NCBI GenBank assembly: GCA_009829735.1
Contig: CM020618.1
Span: forward strand, 36,246,894 to 36,310,893
Source of the DNA: Pyropia yezoensis
Taxonomy: Eukaryota; Rhodophyta; Bangiophyceae; Bangiales; Bangiaceae
DNA: 64,000 nucleotides
Direction: 5' to 3'
Under the pieces are notes generated by a model, which saw only the letters and a list, made by a program, of their open reading frames with translations, made no database searches and was not told where the DNA came from. The translations under genes were made by a program, and so were the position numbers. Shown here in pieces: positions 30,111 through 41,424 of this stretch (within the stretch, counting starts at the first letter, position 1; each line of letters opens with the position of its first letter).

Positions 30111-33100
30111 TTTATGGTGGAGCAGCAGGGGAGGGCTATACTTTTCTCCCGTATCGGGACAGACCTTTCCTTTCTCGGTAGCGTATGGTTCCTTCGTTCC
30201 TGTTTCTGGTAACGAGATCTTTTGGTTCAGGTCGAGTACCGTACGGCCAACATGACGGACCCTGTTCCCTCGGGAGGTCGGGGCCGTGGTGCGCCGTCGG
30301 ACGTTTCTATGGTTACTCCCGCTGGTCGCGGTCGTGGCGGTCCCTCGGGTCCGTTGGGCCGTGGCGGAGGCGGGCAGACAGGGATTCCGCGTCGGGGGAC
30401 AGCGCCCCCGGGTGGGATTCGGGCTACTATGGGTCAGGATTTACGTCGGGACACGGGTTCTGAGACAGGGGCCCGAGTTCCACCTTTGGCTCCTGTTGCT
30501 GGGTCCCAAGACATTGTTACTACTCTGGAAACGTTTCGAGATGAGATTTTGGCTACTGTATCCCAGGCCCTGAGCCAGAGTCCTGCTGGCCAGGGTGGAT
30601 CCCATGATACCAGTCGTTCCAATTGTTCCCGTTCCCGCCGTCGTCGGCGTCGTCACCATTCCAGTGGTTCCTATACGTCCTCTTCCTCGGGTACCACGTT
30701 TTCTTCTGTCCTGGATGAGGAGGACCTAGAGACCCCTGAGTACCCACGGACTGAGCCCCAGGTCATCAAGTGTTCAGATGATCGCTTTGCTCGGGTCCTA
30801 GATTACCGTACGTACCGTCTGAGGAACAAGAAGGCTACCTATGGGACACGTGAGGCTCGTAATATGGGACGGGTCGCGCGTAACATGAAACACTTTTTTT
30901 TGCTGGGTACCCTAATTTCTCTGGTAAGGAGGCCCTGAAAGTGTTCACGTGGCTCCGCAAACTGGTAAAGGCTTGTAACGACAACGCGGTCTCCGAGGGG
31001 ATGGCCCTTTATGCGATCCCACATTTCCTCTCTGGTGACGCGGAACTACGGTACATACAGGCCCTTCTGGATTCCTCCAGCGCGTCTGGTGGCTCCTCGA
31101 TCACAAGTTACCCAGAGGCCGTTGACTGGTTCCTAGAGACGTACGCAGAGCCCCATGCGCTGGCCCTGGCTCAGGACAGGTTCAGTCGGGCCGCTAAGAC
31201 ACCAGATGAGGGCATCGAGGCCTTCGCGGTCCGTCTCCGGTGCCTAACGGAACTATGTGGGAACATCCATACCGAGGGCACCATGAAACAGCAGCTGATC
31301 CAAGGGCTCCCTGAGTACCTGCGCACTGACGCGTTTGTCTACAATGTTCCCGATCGCACGTACCAGCAGTTGGTTACTTTTACTGCGGGCAAGTACAAGG
31401 CAGCCACGGACGTCATCAAGATGGCCCAAGGGTCCTCTTCAAGTAAGGCTGGTCCCTCTGTTTCCGCCCGCAGGCCTACTGATTTTCGGGCTAAGCCCAC
31501 CCCGGACCCGTCACCGTTAATGGCAGTCAATCCTATGGGCCCTTCGACGATCCTTAAGGGCCCCCTTGACAAGGAAACTGAGAAGAACGGGTCGGGCCAA
31601 GTGTTTGGGTTCAAGGGATCCACGCCCCAGTTCGTGGGGGTACGTACCATGGATAGCCGGCGCCCGTACCGTTGTTACCTTTGCTGGGAACCGGGCCACA
31701 TGGCCCATCAATGTTCCATGTTATCCGATGCCCAACGGAAAGCGGTTATCCAGGCCCGGGACTCGTTCCTTGCGGCTACTCGGGGCCGGAGCCAGAGTAC
31801 CGAGGTCAAGCCCAACGCGGACCGTCAGTTCCATCGCCAGATACGTGTTGCCATGGTCCAGGCTCTGTGCGAAGGGATCAACTTGTCAGATGACGAGGCG
31901 GACCAAGTGTGCCATGTTACCGTCGGTTCCCAGGAGCCGGGACCCTCGGGAAAAGAGTAACGGGGGGTGGATCCAAGAGGTCCCCTCCCCATCGTCGGGA
32001 CAGTACCTGCTCGTTTGCAACCAAGCTGGGGTTCTCGAAGATCTTCAAGGGCCCCATTGTACCTGTTCGTTCTGAGTCTCCTATTGTTTTGCCCACCCCT
32101 TGTTCCTGTTTACCCTCTCTGGCACGGCGGTCCAAGTCTGGGCTCCGACGTCGATTGGGAATGAAGAAGCCATATGGGTTCAAGGGCACTTTGCTTGTAC
32201 TGCGTAAGAGGAACTTTGCTTTGAATGCTTTTGTACGTTTGGACCAAGAGGACCCTAAGGAAACGACGGCCATTTTGGACACAGGTGCGGGACCCAGTGT
32301 AGTACGCGAGGACATCTTACCCTGTGGATGGCAACGATTGGCTTCTAGGGCTCCTAAGTCTACCCATGTTTGTGACGCTTCCGGGCAACTGCTCAAGGCC
32401 CAGGGAGTCCTGGAACTATCGGTCATTGTCAACGGGAAGCCGATGGAGTTTGAGTTCCTTGTCGTCAGGGCCCTTTCTGTCCCATTGATCCTTGGGATGC
32501 ACTTCCAAAAGGAACATGTCAAGGCTATCTACCCTGGGACCGAGTCGGTCCTTTGGAACCTTGGGTTCCTGTCCTACGCCAAGAGAACCTGGGAGGGCAA
32601 GGCCCAGAGCGCTTTTCCTGTCAAGGGAAACCCTATCCGTCAAGATCCCTCGGCCCTGTACCTGTCCAAGGGCGTGACTTTGGCTCCCCGGTCCCTACAA
32701 GCGGTTTATGTCAAGTGCGGTACCAATGGGAAGTGTTTATTGTACGAGAGGCCCCATAAGATGGCTAAGAAGGGGTCCGTTTACACAACGCACTGGCTAC
32801 GATACGGACCCGACGGGACTTTCGGATCCATGTTATGAACATCTCGGACCGGGCTGTCAACCTGCCCAAGAACTTTGCGGTTGGCGTGGCCATACCGTAC
32901 GATGGTCCCGTGCTCGAGGTCCCTGCGGATTACTTGTCGGCCCCTAGTGAGGGGGCCGCACCACTTGTCACCCTGGGGCCAGAGCAAGGGAACCCGTTGA
33001 GCCAAGCGTCGGCACCGGGGGACGTGACTCCCAAGGGACCCGCCGGAACCATGGTTCCTGAGCCGGACACGACGGATAATAAGCCTGAAGGAACCCTGGT

Positions 33101-36100
33101 CCAGATGCCCAAGGTCGCGTATGAATTAATCCCGCCTGAGCTACACCAGGCTGTACGCGAACTTTTGGACCGATACAAGGACCTATGGGACGGGCAACTG
33201 GGACGCATTGATGTGACCCCTTACCGGATGACCCTCAAGGAAGGGGCCAAACCCATTCGGTCCCAACCGTACCGCACCGGGCTCCATCATCGGGACCTTA
33301 TCAAGGAACAAGTGGAAAAGCAGACCCGGCTCGGGGTTATTGAACCGTCCCAGGCTGAGTGGTCCTTCCCGGTTGTTTTGGTCCCGAAGGCCGATGGTAC
33401 CCCTAGGTTCTGTGTGGATTACCGGCGCTTGAACGAGGTCACGGTCAAGGATACCTACCCGTTACCGCGCATGGACGATTGTACCGATTTCCTGGGAGAG
33501 GCTACCGTGTTTTCCATGCTGGACGCCAACTGTGGTTACTGGCAGATCCCTGTGGCTCCGGAGGACCAAGACAAGACTACGTTTACTTGTCACGAAGGAA
33601 CCTTCCGATACATCCGGCTCCCATTTGGTCTTACCAACGCCCCGGCTACGTTCCAGTGGGCCATTGATATGATCCTGTCTGGGGTTAAGTGGAAGACGTG
33701 CCTTGTGTACCTAGATGACATTATTGTGTTCTCCAAGGACCATAAGGACCACCTGGCCCATCTGGAAGAGATCTTCGGGTTACTGACTAAGGCCGGTGTT
33801 TCCCTCAAGGCTACCAAGTGCTTTTTGTTCCAGGATGAAGTTGAGTACCTCGGGCACATTGTTGGTAAGGGTCAACTCCGTGTGAACGAGAAGAACCTGG
33901 TTGGGCTCCGAGAAGCTAAGACCCCAAGGACCAAGAAGGACCTTCGCAGTTTCCTAGGGATGTGCAATGTGTACCGGCGCTTTGTCAAGGACTACGCCAA
34001 GGTAGCCCGACCCCTATTGGCCATGACCAGTACCAAGGTCCCAGACCCGTTACCACGGTTTACCCCGGCCCAGACGGACGCTTTTGAGGAGCTCAAGTAC
34101 CGTCTGACCCATACTCCCGTTCTGGCTCTTCCGAAACGCACGGGTCAGTACATCGTGGATACGGATGCTAGCGCTACCTAGATTGGGTGCGTTTTGCTAC
34201 AGGACCAAGGGGACGGGGCCTACAAGCCCGTGGGTTACTGGAGCCGTGTGCTGACTCCGGCTGAGTGTAACTACAGTACCACGGAACGTGAGTGTCTTGC
34301 TGTTGTTTGGGCTCTGTTTCTGTTACGAACGTACCTTAAAGGGACACGCTTTGTGGTACGAACGGACCATACGGTCCTGAAGTGGATGTTACATATGGAC
34401 GGGGCCCATGGACGTTTGGCCCGCTGGCGCCTCCGGCTGGAAGAGTTCCAGTATACCGTTGAGTCCCGTCCCGGGCAACATCATCACGCAGCGGACTTTA
34501 TGTCGCGCTTGGATACCACGGGACACGACAGGGGCCCTATACCTGACGAGATACCCTCGCTGTTGACCTTGGCTAACTTTGTCACTGGTTGGACCCGGCC
34601 AAACTTCAAGACAGGCACACGGTACCCTCCTCTGACAGTGGACAGGATCCTCAAGGCCCAAGGTCAGGACCAGCGTTGCCAGGAACTACGGAAAGAGATG
34701 GACCAGAACGTGAACTCAAGGTACGGGGAAACGCCGGAAGGGTTACTGGTACGATTGGCTCCTCTTGACCGAGCGGTCCAGATCGTGGTCCCCAAGGCAC
34801 ATCAACAAGAGGTCCTCAGCTTGGAACATGAACCGGGACACGCCGGGCACCCAGGCATGAACAAGATGTACACCTCTATGAGGCGGGTGTTTTACTGGGA
34901 GTGTATGGTGGCAGATGTGCACGCCTTTGTTTCCAACTGTTCCTCGTGTTCCAAGGGCAGGGTCCAAGGGAGACGGCGGACCAACCCGCTCAAGCTGTTC
35001 CCCGCAACGGAGCCCTTCAAGGACGTGTGCCTTGACCTCTCGGGCCCCTTACCCTGGACCGTCAGCAGGAACCGGTACCTTCTTGTTATTGTGGACCGGT
35101 TTACTAAGCTGACCCGAGTGGTTCCCCTTGGCAGCCAGGACGCGGCAGTGGTGGCCTCGGCTTTTCTGGATACGTGGGTGGCTTCCTATGGTCCCCCGGA
35201 GACCCTACTAACGGACAATGGGCCCCAGTTAGCGTCCACATACTTCCGTGGCGTTTGCGGGCTCCTTAGGATCAAGCATGTTACCTCCACCACGTACCAT
35301 CCCCAGACCCAAGGACAAGTGGAACGGTTTAATCGTACCATAGTGGCCCAGCTCCGCACGTACGTTGAGGACCACCAGGACCATTGGGACGAGTTGATTT
35401 CCGTGCTCACGGTTGCCTATAACACGAGGCCCCAACAGAGTACCGGTGTGGCCCCGTTTGAGTTTGTGATCCCTGACCGGGTCCGTACCTTTGCCTTGGA
35501 CAAGCTCCCTGGTTCCCCGTACCCTATGGAGTTCACTGGTACCGCGCGACAGGTCCGAGAGGCGAGACGGGCCCATCTAAGGAACTTGGCCTTTACGGTC
35601 CGTAAGAACCTGGACCTGGCACAGAAAAGGTACAAGAGAGGGTACGACAAGCGGGTCACTCCGGTCAACGAGGCCCTACGTATCGGGGACTGGGTCAACG
35701 TGGATACCAATGATGATAGCCGGCAGAAGTTGGACCAGAAGGTCAAAGGTCCCTGTCGTATCGTGGACCGGGACGGGCACACATTCACGGTTTTGGTCGA
35801 GGGGATCCGTGACAGGGTAAGCAGTGACCATGTGGCCCGGGCACCCACGCCTGCTGGACACACTGACTCCACGTCCCGTTTACACGGGCCACAAGACCCG
35901 GTTGTACCTATGGACTACGAAGACTCAGGCACCCCTTTTGTCTGGGAACGTTTTGTGGGCCACGACCGGGACAGTGATGGGAACCTACGGCTCCTGGTCC
36001 GCTGGTGGGGGTACGCCGAGTCCGAGGACACATGGGAACCGTGCCATAAGTTCGACAGGGCTAAGGTTGTTCAGTACTGTGAACGTGTTGGTACCGAGCC

Positions 36101-36209
36101 CCCACTGCGGGAGGAAGAGGCCGTGGCACTACTGGAACCCTTTAAGGCTATCTATGCTGTGTGGCCCTGGAACCTTGAACCGGGTGCGGATCTGTGGCCC
36201 CGTTGCTAA

Positions 36210-37860
36210 CCTTGGGCCAGGCACCCTTTACTCGGTCCAGTGGGTCCCCATGGCCAAGGGCTGGTCCAGATACTCGAGTAGGTGGGCAGGTTGGTGGTTC
36301 GACTCGGGGCATCAAGGGCGACATTTAGATCCTGCAAAGATTTTTTCATGGGGGGCTACTTTGTTGTCACCGTCGTGGCGACCATCGTGTTCCCCGGCAT
36401 CGAAATCGGCTAAGTCGCATCTTCTTCCCCGGGCGTGGGAGCGGATTAGAGGTGTTGCAAGATTGTGGGATCAAGAATTTATTACTATCTGGTGTTGCAA
36501 CGCCGTTGTTGCTTACACCAAATCCCACTCCCGCCTCTCCCCCCACGACCCCATACGACCTTGTACGCCCTCCTCGATGGTGACTGGTGCGGCGGGCACC
36601 CCCCCCGTGACCTTCGCGTGGGTCCGTGCTGACCTCGACGGTGCCCTCTTGCCGGTCGGTGCCCATCCCACGTTGGGGACCAGTGTGCCTTGCCTCGCGG
36701 CGGGTGCCTTGTGCGACGTGCCGGCCGAGGTCACCTTGGTTGCCCCTTGGTATCTTGTGCCCCTTGCACCTTGTCCAACGTTGCCCTGACTTGGTCCTCG
36801 TGGTCCCGTCGTACTAGTTGACTCCTTGATCCCGTGGTCCATAGTGACTTGTTGCCCGTTGTTCCCGCGATGGTCCTTGAGGCCCGGCGAGCCCGTTGGC
36901 GCTTGACCCTCTCGCCGTACGGGGTGGGATCTCTTGGCCGTTGCCCGTTGGTACCGTCACTTTGGTACTGGAGCCCATGGGCACCCGGTCCGTCTTGCTC
37001 CCGTTGGTCCGCTCGTGGCCCATGCCCGTATCGGGGCCGACACGTCCGGGATCCATCTCGGCAGCTCGACCACCGCGTACGACTGTCCCGGACCACGATC
37101 CTCTTGGTCCATGTCGTTCCCACCTGGCCCCGCGACCGGTACGCCATGAGGCCCTTGACCCGCTGCACCTTGACCGAGGGGACCGCCTTGGGCCCCAGGT
37201 ACCGCCATACCCACAGGCACGCTGGGACCGCCATGAACCGTCGAGCCCTTGCCAGCCGACGCGCTCGTCGCGGCGCGGCCGGGCTCCATGGGACAGGGTA
37301 ACGGGACACGGTGTGGGAAGGTGCGGTACCAAGGGAAACGGGTGCGTGGGAACGTTGGGAAGGGGAACGGGTAGAGGGAGCGATTGAGGAGCCCACGGGG
37401 AAGCGTAGCGGGGAAGATGGTGCGTTGGGGTCCCGGTCGCGGGGAACGAGGGAGCCCGTGAGGGCCCTCTTATCACTGGGCCCCCACCCCGACGGAACCC
37501 AGGCTGCGCCCGCGTGCCGCCAGCCCCCGTCCGCATCCCTACGCCTCCTCACCCACCCCACGGGCCGAGCGCCACATGGGGAGGGCGAGGGGAGGGGGAA
37601 TGCAGGCGGGCGGCCGGCGCGGGCTGCGCCACACCCCCCTAGTTACCCTGTGCGTGGCCCTCGGTCCCTCCCGTACCGCCCTGGTCAGTCTGCCCGGGAC
37701 CCTCTGCCTCGAGACACTTGTCGGGGGGGACCCTGTTTGCAGACACTCGCCCCACGTCCCGTTCGTTGCGACCCTGGTGTAACCCTGTCGGACTTTTTCC
37801 AGTCCCTCTCCCCGGCTTCCCTGTTGGCCGGCGGGACGCTCGGCCCTAGTGAGGGGTCCA
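36210..37860. other. Long 3' region of chromovirus B with antisense open frames
   Basis: About 1650 bp lie between the end of the chromodomain and the 3' LTR, far more than a minimal chromovirus needs. The stretch has no recognisable sense-strand protein, but on the minus strand overlapping frames of 276 codons (36731-37561) and 240 codons (36814-37536) are open, rich in Arg, Gly, Pro and Thr. They may be compositional. A short A/T-rich island lies around 36330-36530. Confidence 0.5.
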
Positions 37861-38504
37861 TGTGGCGTTGTGGCCCTCAGGTACCATTGGGACCCGGGAG
37901 GCTGACTTGGGACCCGGCTGGCAGCGTAACGTGGAACCACGCGCTGGCTTGGGATCCCTGCATCGGTGGCCCGGGGCAGTGGCGACACGCCCGGTGCCCT
38001 GATTGGTCCCCCGGAGCGGAGGACTTGCCGGGTTGGGGCATACTGACCTTCGGGTTATTTGTTTGATTTTTCGCATTTGTTTTCCTTGCGTGATTTCGTG
38101 TCTTTCCCCTTTTTCCCACTGGGTTTTTTTTGGGGATTGACATTTGTGTGTGGGCGGATTTCGCTTGCTTTTCGTGTGTTGGCCCGGTGAGCGGCCGGTG
38201 CCTTGCTGGCACTTGGCCCGCTGCGGGCGCCCTCTGGGGGCCTCGCTCTGGGCCCCTGGAGGGGCCAGGGGGGGAGGTTCTTGAGGGGTGCTCCGGGGTT
38301 CTCCCCGGGACCATCTTGTAAAATCAACAGTGCTTTGGGTTCCTTCTCCCTCGGGCTTTTGTCCTGTTTACCTTTGCCTCGTATCGTGGCGGGCGAGTGG
38401 ATCAGCAAGGGCTCTTACCTGTTCCTTCCTGGACTCCGGACTGTGGTCTCTGTGTGAGTGTGTGTGGTTTGTGGTTTAGGGAACCTGGGTTCCATTACGC
38501 TACA
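37861..38504 (+). repeat. 3' LTR of chromovirus B
   Basis: 644 bp, followed by ATGAG at 38505-38509; about three differences from the 5' LTR. Confidence 0.95.
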
Positions 38505-38723
38505 ATGAGGGGAGGGACAGCGGGGCTTGGCCTCGCTTCCCCGTCCCGACCAAGAAGCTGTTGGTTCACGCACCATCTTCTTGTTTTGTCGGGGGGGGTT
38601 TGCCCCACGACAGGGATAGAGTGTGTGCAACTTGCATTCTTCTTCCGGTTCCCCCGACACGGGAGGCAGCCCTTGTGCACCGCCCCAACATGGGTGCCGT
38701 GTGTGCGAGTGGTTTTTGCCACA

Positions 38724-40963
38724 CTTGGTGGAGCAGCAGGGGACAGAGGTAAACTTTACCTCCGGGTGCACCCGGGTGTAGGGGGCCCCCTGTCTCAGAG
38801 GAACGGTGGTCTTGGACTGCGTCGTGCGGATCGTTAGCCAACACGGCTGGATCGGACCCCCCGACGTTCGGGAAACTCTCCGGTGACGACTTTACTCCGG
38901 CGCCTTTGAATACTGGCCAGACACAGGGTGTGTGGGGGTTTACTGCACCCCTCGGACTAGGGGCATCCCCCTTCAGGGGGAGGCGGATCGTGGCGACCTC
39001 TGCCCCTGACCAATCGGGGGCAGGAGGGGGTCGCTTCTCCCTCCTGAGGGGCACGCCACGTCATCCTCGCTGGATCCCCCCATGAATGGGGGGGGGAGAT
39101 AAGATAATATCGGGTAGAGCGATTACGCCCGCCCGATTGGAATTGGCCTTCTCGCCAACGAAGGGAAGTTACCTAGGGCGGGCTACGTCAGCCCCAATCT
39201 GGCCGAGATTTAGTGAGATCTCTCCAATGAGCGTGTTTTGCGTGGAGAGATGTGTTGGAGGGTTCTGAGTCTTTTGATGGGGTGTTTAGTGTAGGGAGTG
39301 TTGGGCCGCACTCCGGGGTCCCACAGCGGGCCCTGGACGGGCGGGCCAAAGAGGGACATCTGCGCGTGGGGCTGTGCCCGTTGCTTCCCCCTCACAAAAG
39401 ATCAACCTTGCGTTACCCTCGTGTTCCCCATCCCGGACGCTTCCACCTTCGCGTGGAGCTCTACGTTCCGGCGGTTCTGACTCGAGGGTTTATACCCCGG
39501 ATTCCCCACCATCTCCTTCAGGAGGATAAGGTACCCCGTTGGTGCGGGCTTACGCCCAGATAACCACCACAGGGTGTACCTGGGGTCGCGGAGGTGCCAC
39601 AGGCACTCCAGCCAGCAGGGCCGTGGGTATCGGTGCGGGCGGTATGCCACCCCGACGAAGTCGGGTGTTGACCCTGAGGGTCTTCCTCGGACCGGTGGTT
39701 CGCACTTCGGCCACCGGGTGGTACACTCAAAGGGAACGTCCCAAGGTGAGAGGATTGTCCGTGCGAGATTCACTCAGGTTGGATTGAACTTCGGCGTAGA
39801 GCCATCGCCAACTAGGCGGGTGGAGGATGGCGGACTTTCACTCGTCGGCGATGGGCTCGAGCCTGTGACAGGGGGCGTAACAAGTTCTTACCCCCGCCAC
39901 CCTCAAGGAAAGTATCTTTGATCGGGAGCGTAACGCCCCCTGGGGTGTATATCTCGGGTCTAGTACACTATACCAGATCCTGAAGACCAGGTACTACTGG
40001 CCCTTATGAAAGTGACGCATGTGGATGGATGGTTGTATGCACAAGTGGTGCGTGGAGACGTTCCGCACTACCTCTGCGTGTAACACCCCTGCCAGGACAT
40101 TTTCAGAGACCGGACCGCAGTTTGTGTCCGTTATGTTCCAAGGAGTATTGCCCAGGCCGAAGATCCCTTCTGCAAGTCGCAGAGGGAGGCGCTGGAAACC
40201 GTGGCAGAGTCGCGATTCTTCGTCGGAGATGATGGCCTCCTCTTGAGAAGGGGGGTGATTTCAGGGGACTGAACAACTTGTCGTCCCCGCATCCCTCAAG
40301 ACTAGTATCCTTGAGAGGGAGCATAACGCTCCCACAGGTGGACACCTGGGGTCTAGTAAACTGTACCAGACCCTGAGGACCAGGTACTACTGGCCGTCCC
40401 TGGTGGTGGACATCTACAGTTGGGTGGCTGCCTGCACCAGTTGTGCACAGGACTGTCTGATGGAACGGCGGCCTACCACGGCTATGCTGCTGTTCCCGGC
40501 TGAGGATCCCTTTGCCGCATTGGCAATGGACATCCTTGGGCCCCTGCCAGTGACAGAGGATGGCAACCAGTTCCTCCTGGTCATCTGCGATCGCTTCACG
40601 AAACTTACGCGAGCGATCCCTCTGGCAGAGATCACGGCCATGTCGGTCGTGTCAGGCTTCCTCGATCACTGGGTTGCCGCGTATGGCATCCCGGACAGTA
40701 CCCTATCGGACAATGGACCGCAATTTGCGTCCGTACTGTTTCAGGGAGTGCTGGATATTTTGGGGGTTAAGGCTAACTATGCCACCCCCCCCCCCCCCCA
40801 GCCCCCCGCCGTTCTTTGTGGGTCACTGGCGCGTCGCGCATATGTAGATTGGCGGTTGTCAGCTGGCATGCCAGCCCCCGCCTCATCCATGCGATCGGCC
40901 CGTCGCCGGGGGCCGTGCGAGAGGAATCTGAGCGTACGGCCTCTTCCCTTGCTGAGGCAGTAT
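38724..40963 (+). mobile_element. Gypsy family A, second internal region (old, incomplete)
   Basis: Starts with the TGGTGGAGCAGC primer-binding site and a gag-leader-like stretch. After a solo LTR of another family (38931-39571), gag-like sequence resumes. Further on is the RNase H-integrase linker and an integrase piece (about 40.2-40.8 kb) with CTSCAQDC zinc-finger cysteines, then MDILGPLP, VICDRFTKLTRAIPL and SDNGPQFAS, the core motifs with two catalytic Asp. The copy is incomplete, with several breaks. Confidence 0.75.
38931..39571. mobile_element. Solo LTR of another family inside gypsy A
   Basis: A 641-bp block beginning TGTGGGGGTT and ending AACCACCACA interrupts sequence that is continuous in the third A copy. 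It is flanked by the 5-bp duplication GGGTG (38926-38930 and 39572-39576). TG/CA ends, 5-bp duplication and lack of coding identify it as a solo LTR left by LTR-LTR recombination. Confidence 0.8.
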
Positions 40964-41424
40964 TGACCCCCAGGGAGGGGGGCAACACGTGCCATGCAAG
41001 GGGCGGCAGGCCACTAGCCTGACCCGTTCCTCCCCTTGCATTTTGGGTCCATATTCCCTAAGTTTGGGATAGTTAGCTTAGTAGTAAATCCAACTTGGAT
41101 TTGAGGGTTTTCTGCATTCTATCGTCTTGAATTTTCGTGTGGCCCGGTGGGCAGGTGCTGAGGTGGGAGCTTCTGAGTGGCGAGATTCTGAGGGGACCCT
41201 GGGGGGATAAGGGGAGGGACAGCGGGGCTTGGCCTTGCTTCCCCGTCCCGACCAAGAAACTGTTGGACCACACACCATCTTCTTGTTTGTCAGTGGGGAG
41301 ATTGCCCCACAACAGGGATAGAGCGTGTGCGACTTGCACTTCTTCCTGTTCCCCCCGACACGGGAGGCAGCCCTTGTGCACCGCCCCAACTTGGGTGTCG
41401 CGTGTGCAAGAGGGTTTTGCCACA
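40964..41424 (+). repeat. Third LTR of gypsy family A
   Basis: 461 bp, TGACCCCCAGG to TTTTGCCACA, followed by the primer-binding site TGGTGGAGCAGCAGG at 41427. It is the only unbroken copy of this LTR in the window and the reference used to recognise the other two. Confidence 0.85.

Larger units (their letters stand above)
29467..38504 (+). mobile_element. Gypsy chromovirus B, nearly whole, young
   Basis: Two 644-bp LTRs (29467-30110 and 37861-38504; TGTGGCGTTG...TTACGCTACA) differ at about three positions and are flanked by the 5-bp duplication ATGAG (29462-29466, 38505-38509). A primer-binding site TGGTGGAGCAGCAGG starts at 30115. Parts in order are gag with a CX2CX4HX4C knuckle (about 30.25-31.96 kb), an aspartic protease with DTGAG (about 32.2-32.4 kb), reverse transcriptase with YLDD (about 33.1-33.9 kb), RNase H (about 34.15-34.5 kb), integrase with HHCC finger and DDE core (about 34.8-35.5 kb) and a C-terminal chromodomain (about 35.9-36.1 kb). 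That order with a chromodomain marks a Ty3/gypsy chromovirus. The copy looks almost whole, with a few breaks in its frames. Low LTR divergence (about 0.5 per cent) indicates recent insertion. Confidence 0.93.
29221..38723 (+). repeat. Second LTR of gypsy family A, split by element B
   Basis: The left part, 29221-29466, begins TGACCCC; the right part, 38505-38723, ends TTTTTGCCACA and is followed by the family's primer-binding site at 38726. Between them sits element B with its target duplication. Compared with the unbroken LTR at 40964-41424, the two parts join exactly at one ATGAG site. This LTR serves both as the end of the first internal region and the beginning of the second. Confidence 0.85.
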
